From: Leguminivora glycinivorella
Taxonomy: Eukaryota > Arthropoda > Insecta > Lepidoptera > Tortricidae
Direction of reading: 5' to 3'
Assembly (NCBI RefSeq): GCF_023078275.1
Contig: NC_062979.1
Coordinates: 10,236,502-10,300,501, forward strand
DNA length: 64,000 nt
The notes under the pieces were generated by a model. That model was not told where the DNA came from. It saw only the letters and a program-made list of their open reading frames with translations, and searched no databases. Below, piece by piece: positions 1 through 10,800 of this stretch. Position numbers and translations under genes: made by a program. The stretch's first letter is position 1. Each line of letters opens with the position of its first letter.

Positions 1-1492
1 TTTATAAGTAAGCCATATGTAGAGCCATGCTTATATAAAAAAATATTCACTTAGTATTGATATCACAATATGTAAAGTGTAAGGAGGAGTATTGGAAAAC
101 GTGTAATATACCCTTTTCATAATTGTACTGGCAATACCAATATTTTTGACAGTTCTAGACTGGCTTTCTCTTCCGGCTTTGTCACTTCCTTTTTATCTGA
201 GCTCTGCAATGGCCGATTTATAGTTCTAGTCTAATTTTTAAATCTATTATGTGAAGTTTAATCGTGATACATCCTTAAAGGATGTAAGCAAATTGTATCG
301 TTATTTATATGGAATAAATAAAACAATTTGTTGAGTGCTCAAGACGTTTTTATTTAGTGGACCACATATCGCCTTCGCTTCATGCCGTCATCACGTTTCC
401 ACCAGGGCTCGCTTCTGCCTTTATCAATTTCACTGTCCATAATGGGGGATCCATTACTGGAGAACTGCCGTCCATAATTGGAGAAAAAACACCTAGTTTT
501 AATTTGTTAACTATGAAGAAACCAATAGGAGTATCTATTCTGCAATACGCTTGAAATGTAAAAGAAGGATAGGACATTCAAGATTTAACACGCTTAGCCG
601 TAGAATTTTTACATTTATCAGTGAAATATCAAAAACAGGCGAATTTTTTTCTTAAACTGTCCATGATTGGGTCCGTCACCTTAGGTACTTACAATTATAA
701 TATGTTAAATTTACTACTTACAGCTAGATAAAAAATATAAACTAAATTAAATAAAATACCCATAAGCCTTCTATTCAAGTTTGTAATGGTTGCAATTTAA
801 ATTCATCTATTCATGCTCATGCCTTATTAACTAGGTACCCACTTTAACCTTATCGCAGTTGCGTAAAAATAAGAGTCTGACATTAGTACATTTTTATTTA
901 CTCACTATTTTGAATATATATTGAGTATTCAGGTAAGTTTCATTTATCTTTTAAGCTAAATAGGCATCTAATTTAAAATAGGATAAAAAAAGATTATTTG
1001 GAAACAAAGTATTTCTTATTAGTTATCTATTAAATATTCTGATTCGATTATCACTTTTTATCATTATCTTGTCACAAAAATTATGTATTGTTTATAATTA
1101 GGTATTGTAATTAATTTTTAGTTTATTGATCTACCTAATCACTGTTTGAGTGTTGCTCAATCATGTTTTTACATCAGATTTCCAAGGTAAGTATTTAACA
1201 TTCTCATCCTTTCATATTTATAGTAACTGTAGGTATTCATAATGTACTGGCATTTTAACGACAATATAGCAATATCTATGTTCGTGGTTACAGCAATTCC
1301 AATATACTAAATTTTGTTAGAACTTAAAATAATGTATCATAAAATTATATAAAATGAACTGAGCCTCTATCATGAATTTTTGACGATTTATTATACGTTA
1401 CTGAAAATGACAATTCATTGTATGGAGAGAGTGAACAGCGTCCCAAAGGTCACATTTTTTCACTATTGAGATTGAGCAACGTATCGTAAAGC
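1..1492. other. A+T-rich noncoding DNA
   Basis: I see no exon, RNA gene or recognisable repeat here. The segment lies 3' of the second coding exon of the minus-strand SLC22 gene, so it is probably intron of that gene. Confidence 0.5.
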
Positions 1493-1659
1493 CTGGCGTC
1501 CACTATATATGGGAGAATTGAGCCGCATCGCATCGAGTCCTCTTACATTTTGAATGCGATTCGACGCGGCTCGATTCCGCCTCGTAATGGACGCAGTCTC
1601 ATAAGAAATGCAGTAAGCGAATTAACGAGGCTCGACGCGGCGCGCTTAGTGGACGCTAG
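1493..1659. repeat. Short terminal-inverted-repeat element (MITE)
   Basis: The ends are inverted copies of each other with one mismatch: ctggcgtccacta on the left and tagtggacgctag on the right. The interior is rich in cgacgcggctcg-type motifs that also recur in inverted orientation. There is no coding capacity, so this reads as a nonautonomous DNA transposon in the SLC22 intron. Confidence 0.7.
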
Positions 1660-1753
1660 ACTTGAAACGCAAAAGCTCATAGTAGATATAGAGGCTTAGC
1701 TCTCATCTGGGTCAAGATAATCAGGAGTGAAATAGATATTAGTGTTCGTTTAC

Positions 1754-1865
1754 CTGTGTTCTGGCACTGCAGCGACGGTGACGAGCGAAAGCATGTGCAT
1801 GCCGGCTGTCATGGCCGCCAGGATGTGCAGTATGAACTGGAAGCACTGGTACCGCCCGAAGTCCC
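1754..1865 (-). CDS. SLC22-like gene (minus), coding exon 2
   Basis: 112 nt between a cag acceptor and a gtaaac donor. It encodes the GDFGRYQ motif and the first transmembrane helix and leaves phase 2 (AG of an Arg codon). It is the last exon of this gene inside the window. Confidence 0.85.
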
Positions 1866-4800
1866 CTGGAAATTATAAGCGATCGTGTTAAAATTAAAAT
1901 AAAATTAGGATTTTAACGGTTAGCTAAGTTGCAATTTTATTTCTCTTTGTTAGAAGTCTGAAAAAGTGTCTGAAAGTCAAATACAGATAACTAAAAAAGG
2001 AGAATATTTTCAGGAGACTGTGTTTATGGTTCTTTCAGTAAGTGGCTGATCGGTCTACTCAGTGAATATAAGTGGAACAGAAAATAGGCAATTATCGTCT
2101 GTCCGGTCGTGTCGCGTGCTCTCAAGGACCTGTGCATAAATGCAAATTGTTCAATGTTCTTTTCTTGCGCATCGCGAAATTATGTAAGTATGTACTTATC
2201 GGAAAAATCTAGAGATATTACATGCAATGTTTTATGATTTGATTTTTAAATTATAAACTGAAATAGATATCATACACTGAAGAAAAAGCGACCAAGTCCA
2301 CCGGTGGCCGAGCCGGGCATCGAACCCGGGTCTAGAGCTTATGCGGCTAACGTCTTTACCCGGGTCTTGAATGTATCATATCCATTTCAATTCACATACC
2401 TATCGGAATTTCAGATCACCGCGTTTCTTATTATACTAGACTTAAAAGGAATACCTCATTTATTAGAATATACTTATCGTGTCAATGAATACGATAGTGT
2501 TTGTATTGAGTTTATTGTATTACAGAACAATAGAAGGGATGACCTTAATTGACCTCTTCCCACGTACATGACTACATGATTACAATACGAAGAATTTCTT
2601 CGCAGTTAGCTAATATTTTTTTATCCTAGTTGTTAATACAATAGAAGTAATATGACTAATATGTATACTTATAACATTACATATTTGTATTACACATATG
2701 ACGCGTTTAAAGCTTTAAAGGTGCTTATGCTTCATTTACAAAAAGGACGAATTTCGTTACTCTTTCAGGCGAATATGTGTCCTGTTTTCAAGCAAAAGGT
2801 ACCATATTTTCGCTTGAGCATAAGACGCTCTGTGTGCGTAGCCGAATGCACAAACGCTTCACGAAACGAAACGCTCACGAATCGTGAACGAATCGTGAGC
2901 AAATCGTGAAGCATTTGGACATTCGGCTACGCACACAGGAACAGGTATTCTTCAAAACATAAGATCAAATTTGGCAAGCAAAAATGTGGTACCTTGTACC
3001 TACGTCAAATATAATAACATATGTCATCCTAGTACGTGACTACGACCGGTTAGGTAGTCATCAGAGAATAGTGGAAAACGAACTAAGAACGGCTAATGAA
3101 GGTCAAGAGCGCATTGCCGTTTAACTTAGCGACCTGCGCATGCGCCTTTTCTCTTCATTATCATTAAGTCATGTCGTCATCCGATCGAACTCGTTTAATC
3201 GTATGTTCGCCGTGAAACGTAATGTGCGCCATTTCGAAATACCAGGTTATATTCAATTTTAAATACTTAGTACATACTTAACTTTGTACCTACCTACAAA
3301 TTATTTTATGAGGGTCGGAGTCAAATGTGGCTCTCTTCACCTAAAGGCGGCTGCTTATGTTAATAAGAACCATTATATCAGAATTTCTGGTCCAATTTTT
3401 AGCTGCAATGGCTGCAATTTCCTGCACTTGAAGCATACGGTCCCTTTAGGCATGCAAAGTCACAATTATACCAAGACAAAGTACTCTGATAGGTATTTAC
3501 CACAACTACCATAATTATTTATTTATTTATTTTTATTTAAACTTTATTGCACAAATTATCAATAAAAAGTACAAATGGCGGACTTAACGCCTTAAGGCAT
3601 TCTCTACCAGTCAACCATTGGGAAAAACAGAAATAGTTAGTTTGTAATTATGTATGATGTCAACGAGCATATTTTAATTTAAGGATTCATTCTACCAGGT
3701 TTAAGAGGGCTTTCGTGTTAAAAATAGTGAAATCGCAACCGAGCGCTCGATCATACCGTCTGTGGTATCAAATTAAAGGGCTTTGCGAGTAGTTTATAAA
3801 TATATTATATCACATTATAGGACTTTTTCTACTTGGTCTAACAAAATATGAGAAAATGTCCAAAAGTGGTAATAATTGTACCGGTGAAGGCTCGTTTTCA
3901 AAAAATTGGCAAAAATCAATAATAGCAATTTATAATCACTAAGGTATAACAGCAATTTAAGTAAACGTTGCAGATTAATTTAGTACAAAACCTTCGATGT
4001 GAAGTAGATTTTCAAAGAAATTGTCACTTAATTTTAGGTAATTTCTGAAAAAAATTGAATTTGCCTTAGGCTAGTTTACTCTTTTTCAAAAACTTAAAAC
4101 AAAAATCTAATCTGAAATGATTGTGGTACAGGATATACGAATTATAAATTTACCCGTTTTAATATTCAAAATTGTCCAAATTTTACAAATAAGATCGACT
4201 GATTCAGCTCTATACGTGCGTTTTTCTAAACGTGCATTAGAGAAAAATTCATAATTAATTTAGTGAGTTAGTACTTAGTTTTCAAAAATCCAGTCTTATA
4301 AAAATCAAGACAATAAGATGCTCTAACTGGAACTTGAATTAAATGAATCTATTGGATAACGGAAAGTGTAGTATTTCACCGACTAAAACTATCAATTTTA
4401 CATTCTTTTGACGTTTTTTTTTAAAGCAGCCTTAAATAGGTTCTACCAGTAAAAATAAAAACAATAAAGTACCTACTTTACCCATCGAGTCAAGACTTAA
4501 TAAAATTTTAAATCGTAGTCATAAAGTTAGGTACGATTGATTCAAACTATTGAATGGGATTGCAGGAAATTATACCCTGCCATGTTTATCAAGATATCAC
4601 GCGATATATCTTTGATAATGAGTTGATCAGCGACGGGAATTTTAATATTTACCTGTAAACTATTTAATTTACAGAATCGGTTGTCAGGCAATATGTCCGA
4701 TAACACAAATCTGCGCGTCATGCCTCGATATACTCAATGCACTATGTACTTAAAATAACATGAATTTAATAAACTTCATTATAAACACTTCGCACTACTT

Positions 4801-7800
4801 GAGATATGAGGTTAATAAGCTTAAGGCTGACCAAGCGATAACGCAGAAAGATTTACTTTATGTATTAATAGTTATTTGTTATACAAGGGGGCAAAGTTGT
4901 ATTTTAACGCCGAGTGTGGAATTAAAAAAAACCGGCCAAGTGCGAGTCGGACTCGCCCACCGAGGGTTCCGTACAAACTTTCTTTCAAACTACCTAGTAA
5001 AAATAATCTTATATTTTCATATAACTCTAATGACTTGACTAGAAGACAAAAGTATAGGCACTAATGAGTATTATTGTGAATAGCGCCATCTCCCGGTCAA
5101 TTTGCTAACTAATTTGCGCGACCTGGTTTTTCAGGGATAATTCTTTATAATGTTAACCGATTTAAACAGTTTTTACTTTATTGGACAGAAGATGGTTTAC
5201 GTAACATCTCGTATTAATTTGAAGTACGATATACATCCGCAAGGGTGGGTAAATTGAAAGTAAAAATCTGAAAAGTTTTTTGTGAATTAAAAAAAAAGTA
5301 TTCAAAATATAAACACGATTATATTTTTCCTGTAATATTTAGCATAAAACAAATCTTTACTAAAATTTTCATAATTTTTCGTTGGTAAACTTCGGAGATA
5401 AGGGGGGGGAACGGTATTTTTTTTTACATTTTCCTTCAAAATTCTTTTTTTTTTCCACAACAAAAAAATTATAAAAAATAGCTTATTTACGTTCAATTTG
5501 AGCTCTTTCCAACGATACCCTTGACCTAGTAACTTGAAATTTACAGTTTGCCCCCCTTTCATTTTGGCCATTTTCTACAATTAAAATTAATATATTTAAA
5601 AAAATTATACTTTCTATTTGTAGCGGTTTACAATGTTCATAACTTTTCCAAATTTCAAGTTGATAGCATTAGTAGTTCTCGAGATATTTAGGAATGTGAC
5701 AGACGGACAGACAGACGGACAGAGTCGCACCATAAGGGTTCCTGTTGTACCTTTTTGGTACGGAACCCTAAAAACGAGCAAGTGAAAGGATTCTATAGTT
5801 GAACCACGAGCGAAGCGAGTGGATCGAGAATAGAATCCTGAACTTGCGAGTTTTTTAACACATGAGAAGTAAAATACATTTGCACCCGAGTGTAACACAA
5901 AACTTTTCCCCTCACTATTAGCGAGGAAACTACAACGCAAAAAATGCGTTTATCACTGCTTCCAGTAGTTCCACAGGTGGTAAATCATCTTTATTACTAG
6001 ATTCACCTACTTTTATCAATTTTAAAGCAGTTAATTTGACTTTATTCAAGGTCAAATTACTTTACCCACTAGTGGATAAAATTCGTTTTTACCCGCTGGT
6101 ATTAAAGGACAAAATACGTGTTTCCGAGCTAGTGAGGGGAAAACAATATTAGGTGCACACACAAAAATAACTAGGTATTTATCATTTTCACTGCACTAGC
6201 CTTTAAAGTATCAGTGCTAGACACACTAGTGCCCAATAGATGACATCCTTATGTCACATTTATGACCATTGTCAAAAATTGGCATTGGCTTAAGATTGAA
6301 AGTAGCATTCTACTGGGACATTGTCTAACACGTCATTTTACATTTTCTATCAATTATTTTTACGTCATCTTAATTTTTTCATCCATTATTTTTGGATTAC
6401 TGTTAAGTAGATATATTATGCGAGTATCTGTACTCTATAAGTGTACCTACCTATATGTATGTACAATGTAAATAATTATAACTATGTATCGTCCGTTGAG
6501 TAAGATGTTCTTTTGTCTAAACAAGACAAAGGATCGGGGTGAATGCTTCGAATAATATAATTAACTACATTTAAATTTACTCTCATGCGTAAACAGGCAT
6601 TTTATCAGCCTTAATATAGGCCAAGCGAAACATGGACTGTATTTGAATTTTAATAGGTATTATTTAACTTATGAGATGAAGATATGGGCCCACGATACTA
6701 ACTCAAAAATCTGTCCCATAACTTATCCGCCACATAACAACCATGGGATACATTTATTTACAACTAGGTTTTGCCCGCGGCTTCGCTCGCGTTATAAAGA
6801 GACAAAAAGTAGCCTATGTCACTCTCCGTCCCTTCAACTATCTTCACTTAAAAAATCACGTTAATTTGTCGCTCCGTTTTGCCGTGAAAGACGGACAAAC
6901 AAACAGACACACACACTTTCCCATTTATAATATTAGTATGGATGCCAATGTCCCAATGCACAATGTTTAGTAAAAAATAATACCATCTTGTTTTATTTGT
7001 GAAAATAATTTTCATTTGTATATTTTCTGCAGAATCAACTCAAGTTTATTGAAGTATTACCTAAAAATTATATTTGTTAATTAACGGTAATTTTCAGTGT
7101 GTTTTATCTTCCATAATAAATGCTCATGTGTGTTATTAACGTTAAAATATGTAGCACTAGGTACACGATATCACGTAAAACGAGGACATCATGCAAATAC
7201 TATTGACACAAATGTCATCTAAATAAATATTGATACCTTTATAACAATGCACTGGCTAGCTTCTTTCTATTCTTCATCTTATACTTAATAAATTTAATAG
7301 TGGAAAAATCGGACGAGACTCAATCTAGAACACTACCTATTTAATTGTAAGTTAATTGCCATGAAAAAACGTAATTATTTTCCCATTTTTATGTATTTCT
7401 AATATATGTTTCTGCTTACTAATACAAAACTCTATAACTATGAATCGAGCATATATATATAACGACACAGTACGACATGGAGTAATATATTTTAAATGTA
7501 TTAACTCAAACGCATTGATATTAGGTACATAAACCGCGCTTTCATATATATGGAACATAAATGACGTATGTTACGTGCTAGCATTACATTACATTACACA
7601 ATATTACGTTGTTGAAGTATGTAATATAATTAAGGAAATTAAACGGAGTTTGTTCATTTGTTTCACATCTAATTAGTCAACATATCATATCAATCATAAT
7701 CAGGTTTATGACATGTCGAAAATCTAGATCAACAAGTGACAAGTTTGTTAAGTGTATATGAAATAATAATTTGCATTTGACTAGTCTAGACAACTTGATT

Positions 7801-10800
7801 TATAGCATGCTTAATTAAAATATGAGATAAAAGTACCTACAGATATGTAGGTTAGGTATATTAGAAATTACAAAAAAAAAACATAATAGAAAATCTGGTT
7901 AATATAGTGTCGTAATTTAACGTTTTATAATTTGAAGTTATACTAAGACGGCAAGGATATTTTTAACTCGTATTTAAAAAAATACTGCTGGATAATATGC
8001 TAATAATAATATACTGTATTGACGTGTACCTGTATGTTACCAATAAAGATTATCTTATCTTATCTTATCTATCGGTTTATATTACATATACATATGTATA
8101 TCAATTCAATCCTAATTTAAAGTAAGATAGACGCCTACGGTCCACGCTTTGTCGAGAATGTTAGAGCCTAAAACCATTTAACCTAAAGGATAATCGTCTT
8201 TGCCAAAGTGTAATGAAGAACATTTACTGCAATTGTTACTAAGCCCGGCCCCCCGGCCTGGCGGGTTGATCTCATGTCGTTTACCTAATCAACGTTACCC
8301 TTTTAAACAGACCACAAATTACTGCAAGCAAACATTCTTGGCGACGTTAAATACGTCGACGGCTTTCCAAATTATTACAGATTGGCGAATTTTTTGTTTA
8401 GTCTTACTCTTTGAAATAAATATTCTGACTTCTGAGCTCGTACAATACAGATTTTTTAAATTTGTAACGTCTAAACGCTTCTCTAAATTATGATTTCAAC
8501 AAATTGGATTTTTCCTGTTCCTATATTATAATTTTAAAATATTTCAGACATGTTATAATTAACTTGTGATAATTAATATCAACAATGTTTAATTTATTCG
8601 TATTTCGACTGTTATGGGTGTGGAATAAAGGCCCCATTATGAGCTAGTTAAACATGGGTAAGTATTATGATCAGAACAAACAAAGAAAATCATACATAGT
8701 TCGTCATATCCGGGACATAAGTGCAATTTGTGAAATATGCGTCAATTATGGGAAATGATAACTATGCTCCTTTTCGCAATTTATACGGAGCTGCTAACTA
8801 CAATATACGTTGTATGCTGATAACTACAATGAAATATGAATTTCTAAATTAATCGCCTAAGTTGATGTAAACTTACGAATTTTTATGTCTTTATTAACAT
8901 ATAATGTAGTCTATTTTGTTGGTAAGGTATACCTAATACATTCGGGATAAATTTAATTAGTCCTATTTAATAACGTATTTTAATATACTAAGAATCGTAC
9001 CTCCATTTTTAGCGCCACCTATTAAATACTATCATAACTACATTGATGGTGCCTACAAATTTATTCTTTTCAAAATGTGTATTGACGAGATATCATGATA
9101 TTAAAACAAAGGAGCATATCATTTGCTCTTATAAAAAAGAAAAACACGCAAAAATATTTGTGGAAAATAGATGGATTGTGTGGATTTTGGCCACTTTCAG
9201 GCTGCGAAACAGCGCTATCTATTTTTAAGCCTAACAGGCCCATTTCAGGGGTACGCTTTTTTGTATGGTCTTTGTCTTTCCCTTATTATATGGTTCTTAT
9301 TGCTAATACTTATAATTTTTCATAAATCAAGATTTTATTATCCTAACCTTATTAAAAAAAATTCTTTCGTTTATACTATTAGCGGCGGTGCGGCGCCCGA
9401 CGTGGCACAAACCCAAATCTTTCATAATCGGCTGTGGATTAAAGTGTTCGCAACAAAAAGAATATAAAGTCAGATAGTGGAACAACTTGCGCAAGATTGG
9501 TTGATTTGTTACATTGTTGGCGCTGGAATAAGTACATATTTACTGGCATTAAGTGTGATGTACCTAGGTATCTATAAAAGTATCGAATGATGAACATCAC
9601 ATCAGTAAAAGTCCTTGAGGACTTTTTCGTAACGATTATCATTAAATACAAGGTCAATGCTCATGACATGTCTTTCTAGTTGTATTTTTTTTACTTATTA
9701 TAATTATGCACCTATTAAAAATGTGACGAAGCGGAGCTTTTTGTATGGGATATTTTTATGATAATTATAATTTACAGCTAGAAAAACATGCAAAAGCATT
9801 CAATATTTTATTTGCCAAAAACAGTCGCGTGACAGACTGGTCAGAAACAAAACAAGACAACGAAAATAGTTTTGACCCATTTACATATTTGCTGTAAATA
9901 TGTTTATTCAGTACAAATTCTAAATGTGGACTATCATGGGCCTTATTGTATTTAGATGAAAAACCATTAACCACGAGTTGTTCCACTGGGACTAACCCTG
10001 TATAATATATCTCTGATACCTATTGTAAAAAGTTCCATAACAAAAAAAATATCTATTACTATAAATTACTATTCTTCGAATCTAGTTATTATTTGTTACT
10101 ACTATTATGAAACACCTAATAATAGAACTAACTCAACTTAAAATATCTTGTGACATTCAAATAGTCCACAACCTACGAATGTACGTAAATCATCACGCTG
10201 TCGTTAAAAATAATAACGTACACGTAACATCGGTTTACTCTGCTTATCTCCGAGCCACACCTCCAGAATATCGAGGTGACTTTGCTAGTTGCCAAAACTA
10301 CTTAGAAAAATATACAAAAATATAGCAAAAATAGAAAACGTGCGCGCGTGATCCGTGGTTTACCCTTGAATCGCCGACAGACACTTGTTCGAATATTATT
10401 TCAAAGACAACGTTTCAAATAATTTCATTTCATCGACAGTTCATATCATAGAACAATCGACACGAGTAAAATCAAACCGTAGACTTTTATTTCGTAGATA
10501 ACTTATTCCGAGTATACTTTATATCGTGGTATTTCATTTCGTGTTTTTTCATTTCATTTTGTTTTACATTAAATACAATTCATTTCATTACGCATAATAT
10601 TATTTCAATTATGTTTCTTTCTAAAATTGTACAATTTGTAAACTGTTTGGTCACAGTTCTAACCTAACCCAAACCTACTCGGTAAGCAGGACAAATGAGA
10701 AAGTATTGTAATAATACGTCGAATAAATGAATTGCGATGTTTTGTAGTTCTGCTATTTGAAGTACTTTGAAACGAATCAGCGATGAAACAATATTCATTG

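Noticed and set aside
2300..2345. Possible tRNA gene (cgaacccggg T-arm-like sequence)
   Set aside because: No acceptor, D or anticodon arm could be placed, and the left part matches a dispersed repeat.
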